From: Oceanospirillum sp047518265
Lineage (GTDB): Bacteria > Pseudomonadota > Gammaproteobacteria > Pseudomonadales > Halomonadaceae
Assembly (NCBI GenBank): GCA_047518265.1
Contig: JAKZRG010000085.1
Coordinates: 1 to 64,000 of the forward strand
Length of the DNA stretch: 64,000 nt
Direction: 5' to 3'
Every line of letters begins with the position of its first letter. Positions within the stretch are counted from its first letter, which is position 1. The notes under the pieces were generated by a model. The model saw only the letters and a list, made by a program, of their open reading frames with translations, had not been told where the DNA came from and searched no databases. This document shows positions 44,022-53,375 of the stretch, piece after piece. Position numbers and translations under genes: made by a program.

Positions 44022-44147
44022 AGAAGTTTTCCATTACTTAATAATTCAAGCATTTTAAGGAATTGCTTGGATTAAGCATAGTCTTGTTTATGGATATCTT
44101 ACCTCTGAAATTAAACACTCACTGCATTTTTAATGTGGACAATTGCT

Positions 44148-45380
44148 TTAGCCTACACTTTTAATCTGTTGTTCCGTGTTGTTTGCCCATTCGAATGCTT
44201 GCAACATAAGCTGAGGAGTTGAGTGAGGATCATATAACGGGTGTTGCTCTAATAGCTCCCAATCAGCCCTTTCCCATAGGCGAATAAGATTCAGCAAACT
44301 GGCAGATGGCCCTTCATTGTGCAACAGGGCTTGCTGCATCTCGTCGGACAGGGACATATTGTCGATAAGGGTTGGAAGCGGTTGATCTAAAGCCACATCG
44401 AGTAGAGACAAAAACCCCAAACTAAAATATTTATCCGCCGGTGCTAGACCCTGTGCTTTAGCCAGTAGCTCGCAAGCCTTTGCCCGTGTGAGCAATAAAG
44501 GAAGTACGGTATAGGCCTTGTGGTTGTTTCTTGCCCAAATAAGAATAGAGACTAGCGTGCGTAAGGTCTCCATCCCCATATAAACCACCGCTTGATGCAG
44601 GCTATCGATTTGATTGGGAAGATTGTAAGCAGGAGAATTAATGAACTTCATTAAACGATAATAAAGAGAAGGTTCCTGAGCAATCAGAGCCTCAATTTGC
44701 GTAAGGTTACTTTTATCATCAAACAGCATAGTAAGTAGCTTGGCCATTACCATTCGATTGCTGCTCACTTCCGGCTGATTTAGTGTTTCTGGTCGAGATA
44801 GAAAGTAACCCTGATAAAAATCAAAACCGATCTGTTTTAACTGATCAAAATCCTGCCAAGTTTCTATTTTTTCTGCCAAGGTTTTAACAGGATATAGATT
44901 TAATGACGCCTTTACCTGACGTAATGTTTCCAAGGATTGGTTTTGAGTTTCAACAATAACGATATCTGTTTCAGGCAGCAGCTTGTGGCGTAGATCATTG
45001 TGGTGATAATCGTCTAAAGCGATCAGAAAGCCTTTCTCTCTTAGTTGTTTAAGAGCGGCGAGTAGATCCTCATCCGCAGGCATCTCCTTCATGACTTGTA
45101 GAACAATACGGTTCTTAATTTTTGCATTGGGTAGCAGTTCACTATGTTTCAGCCAATGACTGCTCATATTGATATAGATCTGTTGTCCAGGTGCCAGTTT
45201 TTCTAATCCGTAATCGAGCAACGCGGAGCTAGTGACGCGGGCGGTGGCCTCATGGGGATCAAGAATTTCAGCATGCTCGGCATCTGCCGATGCCCGATAG
45301 AGTAACTCATAGGCACAGAGTTTGAGTTGGGCATCACAAATAGCTTGCCTAGCAATACAGAAGTGATTTTTTATATCCAT
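44148..45380 (-). CDS. EAL-HDOD signalling protein, paralogue (degenerate EAL)
   Basis: A 410-residue paralogue of the next gene with the same order: EAL-like about 8-200, HDOD about 205-400. Shared blocks include F-C-I-A-R-Q-A-I, Y-E-L-L-Y-R and F-D-F-Y-Q-G-Y-F-L-S-R-P. Here the catalytic loop is even more altered (D-D-Y-H-H-N-D), so it should be inactive as a phosphodiesterase. A 126-bp gap separates the two genes; they are a tandem duplication that has drifted considerably. Confidence 0.9.
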   Translation of the reverse strand: MDIKNHFCIARQAICDAQLKLCAYELLYRASADAEHAEILDPHEATARVTSSALLDYGLEKLAPGQQIYINMSSHWLKHSELLPNAKIKNRIVLQVMKEMPADEDLLAALKQLREKGFLIALDDYHHNDLRHKLLPETDIVIVETQNQSLETLRQVKASLNLYPVKTLAEKIETWQDFDQLKQIGFDFYQGYFLSRPETLNQPEVSSNRMVMAKLLTMLFDDKSNLTQIEALIAQEPSLYYRLMKFINSPAYNLPNQIDSLHQAVVYMGMETLRTLVSILIWARNNHKAYTVLPLLLTRAKACELLAKAQGLAPADKYFSLGFLSLLDVALDQPLPTLIDNMSLSDEMQQALLHNEGPSASLLNLIRLWERADWELLEQHPLYDPHSTPQLMLQAFEWANNTEQQIKSVG

Positions 45381-45495
45381 ATCGATTCTCTTATCCCAAC
45401 TTTAGCCTGTTATTTCGACTGTATCATAATGTTTAGTCATGAGGCTAAAAAGATATTAGTGACATGCATCTTAATAAATAAGATCTTTGCCGGTG

Positions 45496-45843
45496 TTATG
45501 GTGTAGCAATATAGATAATCAGTAGGCATATATAAGCAAATAGGGCGCTTAAGCCATGAACGCAACGCTTAACTAAGACCTGTAGACGTTGACACTTTTG
45601 TATAATGATTGGGTCTGAGTGGTTTTTATAACGCTTTTGAATAATATAGTGGAAGAGACTGAGCTGTTGGTTGCTATTTACTTTATTAGAGAAAAAATTA
45701 TGACCATCGATGCGCCTGAACCATTCAGGGTCTGATTGGCCGATACGAGAAACTAGGGCTTTTAATACGGCCTGATAGCGTAGGCAACTCAGTAAAATAA
45801 AGAGAAAAATACCTATCAACAGACCGATGGCAAGAATTAACAT
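45496..45843 (-). CDS. UspB-like membrane stress protein
   Basis: A 115-residue membrane protein matching the UspB pattern: an N-terminal helix (2-20), then L-K-A-L-V (near 29), S-D-P-x-W-F-R-R-I-D-G-x-x-F-F, N-x-N-Q-Q-L-S-L, a Q-K-R-Y-K-N-H-S-D segment with I-I-x-K-C-Q-R, and a second helix at the C-terminus (about 93-113). E. coli UspB (111 aa) is RpoS-dependent and linked to stationary-phase ethanol tolerance. No uspA is next to it here. Confidence 0.7.
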   Translation of the reverse strand: MLILAIGLLIGIFLFILLSCLRYQAVLKALVSRIGQSDPEWFRRIDGHNFFSNKVNSNQQLSLFHYIIQKRYKNHSDPIIIQKCQRLQVLVKRCVHGLSALFAYICLLIIYIATP

Positions 45844-45916
45844 AGCGTCATCCCTTCTTTTTATGCAAGCAAAGCAGCTAAAAGAAGAGAGCTTTTCTAT
45901 GGCTTACTCACTCACA

Positions 45917-46357
45917 TTACTCATTTTGTTGGAACTGTTTTATCTGTTCCAATTGTTCCGATAGGTGCTTGTGCATCTTTTCCAGTTGCTGGCAGATACT
46001 TTCAGGATAGTCGTAACTTTGGCATCGAGCGGTCAATGTGATCAATTGACGTTCTTGTTCCGCCCTTTCCTGCAATAAAATATGCAACTCATCAATTACT
46101 AAGCTTTTAATTTTACTCCAGAGGTGATGAAAATCTTCTCTGTCAGTGTCGGCAGCTCTGGGACGAAGGCTCAGCTGTTGGTAGGCACTACTTTCAAGCT
46201 GATGAACTAGCTGGTTTCTATGATTCATTGCACCATTAAATTCTTGGGCAATTTCAGAATGGTGCAAGCGTTGCAGATTTTCCTGATAGTCATCTAATGA
46301 TTCATGCAAAGCTTCTATCAGCTCAGATAAGGCCGCTTGGGGTTCATTTAACAGCAT
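45917..46357 (-). CDS. Unrecognised helical protein
   Basis: A 146-residue soluble protein rich in Leu, Gln, Glu and His, predicted almost wholly helical with heptad-like spacing (about 5-60 and 80-142). No membrane segment, no signal peptide, no catalytic motif. It is 73 bp upstream of the UspB-like gene on the same strand. FlgN/FliT-type chaperones and four-helix stress proteins have this look, but no residue pattern decides between them. Confidence 0.6.
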   Translation of the reverse strand: MLLNEPQAALSELIEALHESLDDYQENLQRLHHSEIAQEFNGAMNHRNQLVHQLESSAYQQLSLRPRAADTDREDFHHLWSKIKSLVIDELHILLQERAEQERQLITLTARCQSYDYPESICQQLEKMHKHLSEQLEQIKQFQQNE

Positions 46358-46593
46358 AAAACGTCTCAGAAAGGTGGCTTGTGTCTCTATTATGGCTCGA
46401 AATGAGCCTCTCTGCTACGACACATTTTGTTAATGATTTTTTGGTATAACTATTGCTTCGCTAGGGTAGAGGTTTATGGCAACTATAAGATTAATTTAAG
46501 AAAATCGTCATGGTTTTGCCATTGAATAAGAATAATATTTTGTGCCTCTGAAAAGCGAATTATGAAAAAAATAATAAAAAGGAGTAACCACGA

Positions 46594-46980
46594 GTGTCTT
46601 TAAGTGATCTTAATGAGGTTGAGGGGAAGACGGAGTTTAAGGAGTATTCCCGATATAATTTATTTGTTTTGGCATTGCCGGTATTTTTCATTCTGCCTTT
46701 AGCGCTTTTTTCATTACAAGAGTGCTGGCTGGCTTGGTCTCAGGGCCATCTGGCATTAATCAATGGAGGCTTAGTTGAGTCTTTTGGCTCTTCAGCGTTA
46801 GCTGACACTTATGCTTGGACTGCTTTGGTGCAGGGTATTAGTTGGCTGGGATTTGTCGCTTTAGTGGTGATTGGATTTCTTATGCAAAGAGGCCCTTTAA
46901 TGGGGATGGGGTATCTACTGCTATTTGTCAGTGTCTTCCTGCAATGGCAATTGCCTTCCCTCCTTATTGCCGTCAATTAA
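46594..46980 (+). CDS. Small inner-membrane protein, unknown
   Basis: A 128-residue membrane protein with three hydrophobic segments (about 24-45, 66-92 and 96-127). It starts with GTG at 46594; GGAG nine bases upstream supports this. Short acidic N-terminus (L-N-E-V-E-G-K-T-E-F). No family recognised. A terminator follows about 95 bp after the stop, so it is a single-gene unit. Confidence 0.65.
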   Translation: MSLSDLNEVEGKTEFKEYSRYNLFVLALPVFFILPLALFSLQECWLAWSQGHLALINGGLVESFGSSALADTYAWTALVQGISWLGFVALVVIGFLMQRGPLMGMGYLLLFVSVFLQWQLPSLLIAVN

Positions 46981-47075
46981 TGCAGTCTAATGGTCGTTTT
47001 TAGGCAAAAGAGTTACCCGTTATCTGTTACTTTTTTGATAAAGGTGTGATTGAAAGTAACCTTTCTCTTAATGAA

Positions 47076-47128
47076 AGCCTAACTTTATGGCGTCACTTCA
47101 AAGTGCCCCCATAAAGTCGGGCTTTTAT
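47076..47128 (+). terminator. Terminator after the 128-aa membrane protein gene
   Basis: AGCCTAACTTTATGG pairs with CCATAAAGTCGGGCT (two central mismatches), with an 18-base loop and a TTTTATTTTAT tail on the plus strand. It lies between convergent genes. Confidence 0.8.
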
Positions 47129-47229
47129 TTTATCTGAACACTTCTCTACCAACAGCTGCCATATTCTCTGACGATAGGCCGAAGAATTGAGATGTGCATA
47201 AGACAAAAGCTCAGGCCTAGAATCGATCG

Positions 47230-48294
47230 TTACTGATCGGTATTCATTAACATGCCAATGGCTTCGCTTAGGGCTTCACTACGCTCAGGGTTACGGAATT
47301 GGGCGATAATCAGAGTACGCAGATTAGGGATAAAGATCAGATCTCGGACAATTTTAATAAAGGCGCTTTGACCTGCAGGGCTGACAGCTAATTTCTCCAA
47401 ATAAAGTTGCAGCAGTTCTGGGTCTTCTAATGTTTCCCAAGCTCGGGCAGCAATTACCGTTAAAATTTCGATATTGGCACTATGTACACCTTCCAGTGCA
47501 GCTTGAACCAGTTGGTTTCTCATACCTACAGCTTGGCTATCACCAATGGCTCTGATAGCGGCTGCCAGTATCATGCTATCTGCTTCTTCGTTACTGGCTA
47601 GCGGTAGTGCACGTTTTAGTATGGCTTCGGTTAGCTTGCGGTCAATGCTCTCATTTTCCAGACAACGACATAGGGCGCTAAAAGGAATATCTGGGAATTG
47701 TTGGATATTTTGGCTAAGTGCCTGACCATTATTCTGTTTTTCTAGGCGAGCCGTAAAATCTGCAATACCTTGTAGGCCGATATCTTCCCAGTCATTTATT
47801 TCACGTTGACCGGTAAAATATTCTTCTGCCTGATCATGGAACTGGGAGGCCGGTTGACCTAAGGCCAGTTTCGCTTTGGCATTAAAGATAGCGATACGTT
47901 CTTGATCTGGCGTAAAGGCTAAAGGGTTATCCTTCATCAGATTAGGTGCTTGTTGTTGCTCGTCTGATGTCTCACTGATCGTTCTGGCGCTCTGGCCAAC
48001 TGTTTCCAGTAGCCGTTTCAGAAAGTCATCACGGGCGGCCTGAATAATAAAACCTTGTTCATCCAGTGGAAATTGCAGGAACCAGATAAAGTGTTCTTCA
48101 GGTGCCTGAGGATACCAGAACAGAATACCCAGTCGGGCATGATACATATAGGGTTGTGCATAGGGGACTTCGCACTGCTCAAACTTTGAAAAGGTTCCGG
48201 GCGATACTACAGATACTCTGCGTCCCATATCAAAGACACGGATATTGGCGCCGGTTTTGTTCAAAAAGTCGGTCAGAGTGATGATGTCAGACAT
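47230..48294 (-). CDS. DUF3549-family protein
   Basis: A 354-residue cytoplasmic protein of the DUF3549 family, known only from gammaproteobacteria and of unknown function. N-terminal part S-D-I-I-T-L-T-D-F-L-N-K-T-G-A with F-D-M-G-R-R is typical; the C-terminal half looks like HEAT-type alpha repeats (about 200-350). The ATG at 48294 is chosen over 48306 because GGGAAG lies four bases before it. No signal peptide. It is divergent from yegS across a gap containing five DnaA boxes. Confidence 0.85.
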   Translation of the reverse strand: MSDIITLTDFLNKTGANIRVFDMGRRVSVVSPGTFSKFEQCEVPYAQPYMYHARLGILFWYPQAPEEHFIWFLQFPLDEQGFIIQAARDDFLKRLLETVGQSARTISETSDEQQQAPNLMKDNPLAFTPDQERIAIFNAKAKLALGQPASQFHDQAEEYFTGQREINDWEDIGLQGIADFTARLEKQNNGQALSQNIQQFPDIPFSALCRCLENESIDRKLTEAILKRALPLASNEEADSMILAAAIRAIGDSQAVGMRNQLVQAALEGVHSANIEILTVIAARAWETLEDPELLQLYLEKLAVSPAGQSAFIKIVRDLIFIPNLRTLIIAQFRNPERSEALSEAIGMLMNTDQ

Positions 48295-48469
48295 TGATCT
48301 TCCCATTAAGCCCGTCAGATAAAGAGAGAGGCGAGTGAGGTTAAATGTTTTGCCATGATTTCTCCAGTATCTGTTTGTTTGATTTCTTTACGATAAATGA
48401 AAGTGGTTGTTTTTTGATCACTCTTATAACAGGGTGATCATTGGGTGGTTAGCAGAAGTTGTCCAATCA

Positions 48470-48777
48470 TTATCCACAGCTGTTTTCAGTATTGCTGTGC
48501 ATAATTAATAGACTGAATCGATGGGGGTGTTTTGATTGTAATAAGTAAAAGATAAAACAATTTTTGTGAATAACTGGAGAAAACAAGTGTCTTTTCATGT
48601 TGTTATATACAGTTTTTCTCGATGGATTTTATTAACAGGAATTCTTTCTATACCGTGATATTTTTAGTAAAAGGATTAATTAACAGGTAATTCCCTGAAA
48701 ACTCCCAGCTTGATCAGGAGTTATCCACAGAGTTTTCCAGTTCACAGTCTTTAGCTTATAACGTAGTCTTATACACA
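48470..48777. other. Cluster of five DnaA boxes
   Basis: Within 308 bp of the 508-bp gap before yegS there are five 9-mers that fit TTATNCACA: TTATCCACA at 48470-48478 and 48721-48729, TTATACACA at 48769-48777, and on the other strand TTATGCACA (48496-48504) and TTATTCACA (48565-48573). The space between 48575 and 48700 is strongly AT-rich. dnaA, gidA or other origin genes are absent, so this is more likely a DnaA-titrating or regulatory locus (like datA) than oriC. No ORF lies in the gap. Confidence 0.75.
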
Positions 48778-48802
48778 ATTACAGGTGAAGAGTAATCGGA
48801 TT

Positions 48803-49768
48803 ATGAATTCTTCGAATTTGGAACAGAAACCTGTCCAACAGCATATTCGTATCATTCTACATGGTAAGGAAGCACAAAATGTTGCATTACGTGATGCTGT
48901 TCGTTTGCTGAGAGGTCATCATTGTAAGATTGATGTTAGGGTGACTTGGGAAGAAGGGGATGCTCGCCGTTTGGCTCAGGAGGCACGGCAATTAGGCATA
49001 GGCACTGTTGTTGCTGCTGGAGGGGATGGCACCATTAATGAAGTGGTTAATGGTCTTATGGCGGCGGATACAGCGTTGCCAATGCCTGACCTAGGCGTCA
49101 TTCCTTTGGGCACAGCCAATGATTTTGCTCAAGCCTGTCGTATTCCTTTATCGCCTTTGGAGGCCCTTCTATTAGTTTCTGAATCACCAGCAGTGCCTAT
49201 TGATGTGGCGAAAGTGGGAGAGCGTTATTTTATTAATATGGCGACAGGGGGCTTTGGTACTCAGATTACGACATCAACACCTGATGAATTGAAAAGAGCC
49301 TTAGGGGGAGTTGCTTACTTTTTAACTGGGGTAACGCAATTTACCAGTATTGCAGCGGTTGAAGGAGATATCTCTGCACCGGGTTTTCATTGGAAAGGGG
49401 AGTTTATGGTTTTAGGGGTGGGTAATGGTCGACAAGCAGGGGGAGGGCATGAGCTCTGTTCTGAGGCTTTGTTAGATGATGGCTTATTGGATCTGAGTAT
49501 CTTACCGCAAAATGACCAACGTTCCTTGGCTGATACAATGCAGTACCTGATGTTAGATGGTGGTGCAGCTTTACAGCAGGCGATGATTCATTGCCGTGTG
49601 CCCTGGTTACAGATACGGGCGAAACAACAGTTAAACATTAACCTAGATGGCGAACCCTTTTCTGGACAAGCAATGAAGTTTGAGACTTGTCCGTCCGCAC
49701 TAAGCTTACACTTACCTCGCCATTCCCCTGTATTACTGAAAAATACCGGTTTAGATACAGAGCTTTAA
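48803..49768 (+). CDS. yegS: YegS-type lipid kinase
   Basis: Cytoplasmic lipid kinase of 321 residues in the diacylglycerol/sphingosine-kinase superfamily. The ATP-binding motif G-G-D-G-T-I-N-E-V-V-N-G-L (about 73-85) and P-L-G-T-A-N-D-F-A near 107 are canonical; G-F-G-T-Q and D-D-G-L-L-D follow. The ATG at 48803 is preferred to an in-frame GTG 18 bp upstream. E. coli YegS phosphorylates phosphatidylglycerol in vitro. It is preceded by a DnaA-box cluster that reaches to within 26 bp of the start, so DnaA could influence it. Confidence 0.93.
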   Translation: MNSSNLEQKPVQQHIRIILHGKEAQNVALRDAVRLLRGHHCKIDVRVTWEEGDARRLAQEARQLGIGTVVAAGGDGTINEVVNGLMAADTALPMPDLGVIPLGTANDFAQACRIPLSPLEALLLVSESPAVPIDVAKVGERYFINMATGGFGTQITTSTPDELKRALGGVAYFLTGVTQFTSIAAVEGDISAPGFHWKGEFMVLGVGNGRQAGGGHELCSEALLDDGLLDLSILPQNDQRSLADTMQYLMLDGGAALQQAMIHCRVPWLQIRAKQQLNINLDGEPFSGQAMKFETCPSALSLHLPRHSPVLLKNTGLDTEL

Positions 49769-49788
49769 ACCTGAAGGCTATCAATAAT

Positions 49789-50073
49789 TCAGGCAGATGT
49801 TTTGGCTTGAGTGATTTTGCTATTGATGAAATGAATGGCATCATCCAATGCATCGTTCACCTGTTTTCGCATCATTACATGATCTTCACCGGATAGGAAA
49901 AAGCCCATATCGACTTCAAAGCGAATATATTGAGTGGGTAGGTTATTTAATGCAATACAAGCGATATCTTCCACATAGCCCTGCTCATAACCTGACATAA
50001 AGCCCCGTTCGGCCAGTGCTTCCAGAACTAATTTTTCATAATAGTTCTGTACGTTCTGAAATAACATATTCAT
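49789..50073 (-). CDS. ComFB-family protein
   Basis: A 94-residue protein matching the late-competence ComFB family (PF10719): E-D-I-A-C-I-A-L-N-N-L-P-T-Q-Y-I-R is its core motif, preceded by the usual helix with N-Y-Y-E-K-L-V. Bacillus ComFB is encoded in the comF operon; proteins with this domain in other bacteria have been reported to bind cyclic di-nucleotides such as c-di-GMP. Given the several c-di-GMP-type proteins in this window, a receptor role is plausible here but unproven. Stands alone between yegS (convergent) and a CPA2 antiporter. Confidence 0.8.
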   Translation of the reverse strand: MNMLFQNVQNYYEKLVLEALAERGFMSGYEQGYVEDIACIALNNLPTQYIRFEVDMGFFLSGEDHVMMRKQVNDALDDAIHFINSKITQAKTSA

Positions 50074-50175
50074 TTCTCCCTTGGTCTTTCACACTTAACA
50101 AAAGTGTAAGTCATAACGGCAACATTATCTCATGCTAGTCCGTAAATAATGACTTTTAATCACAGGAATAATTTC

Positions 50176-52155
50176 TTACCCGCCATATAAACGAGATTCG
50201 GCTTGTTCAATATGATCCGCCAAACCTTGGATAATCAAGGTATCACCTGAGTGCAATTTGAAGTGAATATCAGGGGATTCGATCACATCGTCTTTACGGT
50301 GTACGTTCATCACCTTAACGTGGCATTGAGACAGTCTGAGATCAGAAATTCTTTTACCATTGGCAAAACAACTGTCGCTGATATGTACGGGGTGAAGGCG
50401 TTGTAAGGGGTTGCCCTCTTTATCTAACAGTTGGGAGTGGCCGCCATGAAAATAGCCGTGTAATAGCTGGTAGCGTTCTTCCCTCGCTTTTTGCACCATA
50501 CGGGCGATACGACGGAAGGGGATATGCATTTGTGACATCACATGGGTCACTAGCATAAGGCTGCCTTCTAAGGCTTCGGGAATAACTTCTGTGGCTCCGG
50601 CGACTTTTAGGTCTTCCAGATGAGAATCGTCTCGGGTTCTTACCACAATAGGTATTGTTGAGCTCAGTGCCCGTATTCCCAAAACGATATTCAAAGATTG
50701 TTCGTATTCATTGACGGTTACAACGACGAGGCTTGCACGAGAAATACCCGCCGCCTTTAAAATTTTTCTACTGGAACTGTCGCCATAAAATATATTTTCA
50801 CCACCACCAGCCGCTTCTTGCACCCGAATCGGATCGGTATCTAGAGCAAGTATCGGCAGGTTTTCTTTTCGCATAAAACGTGCGACGGTTTGCCCGACAC
50901 GACCAAAACCACAGACGATGATATGTCCCTCAAGCTCTGAGGTGGCTTCTGCCAGTTCATTAAAAGTATGAGGCATGGATTCTTCGTAGGGTTTATTCGG
51001 TGATAACAACTGACTGATACGGCTATTAAAGCGAATAAGAAATGGCGTAACGGCAATACTGACCACAATTATAGCGACAATGAAGCTAGATAAAGCGGGT
51101 TCTAGTAGCTGGTTAGCCATGGCCAGCGTTAATAATGCAAAACCAAACTCACCACCTTGCGCCAGTACTAAGCCAGTACGAATAGCAGAAGAGCGATCCT
51201 TTCCCAATAATTTAGCCAGTACGCTGATTAGCAGGGCTTTACTGATAATTAACCCCAAGCTGGCTAAAAGTACCCAGTGAAGGTTGGTCATCAGTACCTG
51301 ATAATCCAATTGCATACCGACAGTGACAAAAAATAGTCCTAAAAGGATATCTCTGAAAGGCCGAATATCAGCCTCAATCTGATGTTTGAAGTGGCTCTCT
51401 CCCAGCATCATACCGGCAATAAAGGCACCTAAAGCCATGGATAATCCAATGGCATGAGTAATCCAGGCGGCAGTAAGCACAACTAAAAGAACGGTCATCA
51501 CAAACAATTCTTCGGAACGGGTTTTACTGACTTCGTGGAAAATAACCGGCATCAGCCACTTGCCCACTGCTAGCATTGCAGCGAATAACACAACGCCTTT
51601 TAATATGATTAAACCGATGGCAAGGGAGAAATTATGGTCGCTGCTATCTGCCAGTGCAGGCACGACAATTAAGAAGATTACGGCGGCAAGATCCTGGAAG
51701 AGCAGAATACCTACGGCAGAATGACCGTGATTGCTATTGAGTTCGTTCCAGCGAGTTAATTCCTGAGTCACAATGGCCGTCGATGAGAGGCCAAGGGCTC
51801 CGGCAATGATCAGAGAGGTTTCTGAACTTAAACCAAAAATATAATGCAGTGTCGACCAGAAAAATAAACTGCATAACACTACCTGAGTACTGCCTAGACC
51901 GAATACGGTTTTACGTAAGGCGCTCATTTTGGCTAAAGAGAATTCTAAACCTAAAGAAAACAGCAGAAAAACTAAACCAAATTCAGATAAAAAGTGTAGA
52001 TCATAAGGATTTGGGATCAGTTTAAAGGCGTAAGGGCCGATAAGTAGCCCCACCATCAGGTAGCCTAATACAGGCGGTAGACGAAAGCGGCGCAGCAGAG
52101 CGGTTGATATAACGGAACCGCTTAAAATAATCATGACCTGATTAAAACTTTCCAA
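50176..52155 (-). CDS. CPA2-family cation:proton antiporter with RCK (TrkA) domains
   Basis: Membrane antiporter of 659 residues of the Kef/YbaL type. About 12 helices in the first 385 residues, including G-L-V-F-L-L-F-S-L-G-L-E-F-S and G-A-L-G-L-S-S-T-A-I-V; then a TrkA-N Rossmann domain (G-F-G-R-V-G-Q-T-V-A, near 412) and a TrkA-C domain at the end. It should exchange K+ or Na+ for H+ and be gated by a nucleotide. The start is TTG at 52155 with AAGGAT eight bases upstream; the ATG at 52134 is the alternative. No KefF/KefG partner nearby. Confidence 0.93.
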   Translation of the reverse strand: MESFNQVMIILSGSVISTALLRRFRLPPVLGYLMVGLLIGPYAFKLIPNPYDLHFLSEFGLVFLLFSLGLEFSLAKMSALRKTVFGLGSTQVVLCSLFFWSTLHYIFGLSSETSLIIAGALGLSSTAIVTQELTRWNELNSNHGHSAVGILLFQDLAAVIFLIVVPALADSSDHNFSLAIGLIILKGVVLFAAMLAVGKWLMPVIFHEVSKTRSEELFVMTVLLVVLTAAWITHAIGLSMALGAFIAGMMLGESHFKHQIEADIRPFRDILLGLFFVTVGMQLDYQVLMTNLHWVLLASLGLIISKALLISVLAKLLGKDRSSAIRTGLVLAQGGEFGFALLTLAMANQLLEPALSSFIVAIIVVSIAVTPFLIRFNSRISQLLSPNKPYEESMPHTFNELAEATSELEGHIIVCGFGRVGQTVARFMRKENLPILALDTDPIRVQEAAGGGENIFYGDSSSRKILKAAGISRASLVVVTVNEYEQSLNIVLGIRALSSTIPIVVRTRDDSHLEDLKVAGATEVIPEALEGSLMLVTHVMSQMHIPFRRIARMVQKAREERYQLLHGYFHGGHSQLLDKEGNPLQRLHPVHISDSCFANGKRISDLRLSQCHVKVMNVHRKDDVIESPDIHFKLHSGDTLIIQGLADHIEQAESRLYGG

Positions 52156-52383
52156 CGTGGTTATCCTTATGGCAATAAACGCTGATCTCTTAGTTTTGGA
52201 AGATAACCTGCCTATTTTGATGATTTGGCGGTTTAATATCCAATATTCTCTATAAATGACGGCCTAAGGGGCTATGTTGTTGCAGGCTTCTTACATTAGA
52301 GAGATCCTACCGGATTTTAATGTTTTTTGTATCCCGTTTTTCGATCTTATTACAATACCTTGATTATGTTTATGGAGACGATT

Positions 52384-52701
52384 GTGAATCAATTAGTGCA
52401 GGCCAGTCAGTTAGTTGCAGAGCTTAAATTAGCCATGCAAAAAGAATCTATCTGGCTGGATATGCGGCCATCAGCAGAAGCCTTTGCCAGTAAAGAACCC
52501 TTTTGTATCGATACCATGACATTTGCTCAATGGTTACAGTTTGTCTTTGTGGAGCGCATGCAGGCATTAGTTGACGCTAAAGCAGTATTACCAACCAATG
52601 CCAGTATTACACCTTTGGCAGAGGAGTATTTTAAACTGAATGGGATTAAGGCGCCTCAGGTGATCGAAACTCTGTCTCAGCTAGATCGTCTAATGTCATA
52701 G
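52384..52701 (+). CDS. yqcC: YqcC-family protein
   Basis: A 105-residue protein of the YqcC/DUF446 family: P-F-C-I-D-T-M-T-F-A-Q-W-L-Q-F-V-F-V and R-M-Q-A-L are its core. E. coli YqcC is 109 residues and is encoded with truC. I place the start at GTG 52384, which has GGAG six bases upstream and gives family length; ATG codons at 52366 and 52372 are the alternatives. truC does not follow here; yjbQ does. Function unknown. Confidence 0.85.
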   Translation: MNQLVQASQLVAELKLAMQKESIWLDMRPSAEAFASKEPFCIDTMTFAQWLQFVFVERMQALVDAKAVLPTNASITPLAEEYFKLNGIKAPQVIETLSQLDRLMS

Positions 52702-52739
52702 CCATCAATATCATCGAGATTAAAAGAGGAGCTAATAGA

Positions 52740-53159
52740 ATGTGGTTTCAGAAACAATTGCAGCTTAAAGCCAGAAAGCGAGGTTTCCATCTGATTACCG
52801 AGGAGATTGAGCGACAGCTTCCTGAGTTGTCGGATTATCGTTGTGGCTTATTGAACTTATTTCTCCAGCATACCTCCGCTTCCTTAAGCTTGAATGAAAA
52901 TGCCGACCCTACAGTGCGATTGGATTTTGAAAGTCACTTTAATCAATTTGTACCAGAGAATGCAGCCTATTATCGCCATACTTTGGAGGGAAGTGATGAT
53001 ATGCCTGCTCATATTAAAAGCAGTGTTTTGGGCGTTAGCCTGATGCTTCCTATTCAAAATGGGCAATTGGCATTAGGTACTTGGCAGGGGATTTATCTGG
53101 GGGAGCACCGAAATCATGGTGGCAGCCGCCGGGTATTAGCAACCTTGCAGGGGGAATAA
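52740..53159 (+). CDS. yjbQ: YjbQ/UPF0047-family protein
   Basis: A 139-residue protein of UPF0047. H-T-S-A-S-L-S-L-N-E-N-A-D-P and the C-terminal G-x-W-Q-G-I-Y-L-G-E-H-R are diagnostic, with conserved His and Glu forming a likely metal site. Family members have weak thiamin-phosphate synthase activity in vitro. AGAGGAG lies just before the ATG. It follows yqcC by 38 bp and may be co-transcribed with it. Confidence 0.95.
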   Translation: MWFQKQLQLKARKRGFHLITEEIERQLPELSDYRCGLLNLFLQHTSASLSLNENADPTVRLDFESHFNQFVPENAAYYRHTLEGSDDMPAHIKSSVLGVSLMLPIQNGQLALGTWQGIYLGEHRNHGGSRRVLATLQGE

Positions 53160-53375
53160 GTCCTTATTATTTTTATGGCTATAGTCGCAGTTATCCCCCT
53201 TGGTAATTAGTGCTAACATGAGGATCGTTACTTTGACTAATTCAAATATCAGATAAGCACTAGAACAAAATTTTTCTACAATATTGACCGCAAAAGTTGT
53301 CAAAATATGGAAAAGTTTTGTTTAGCTGCGTAACAACTACCTGTGGTTTATTATCCTCAGGAGGTTAGGGTTGAG

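Noticed and set aside
48470..48777. Chromosomal origin oriC
   Set aside because: dnaA, dnaN, gidA/mnmG, parAB and rpmH are all absent, and there is no cluster of GATC or 13-mer repeats; the DnaA boxes are reported as a titration or regulatory locus instead.
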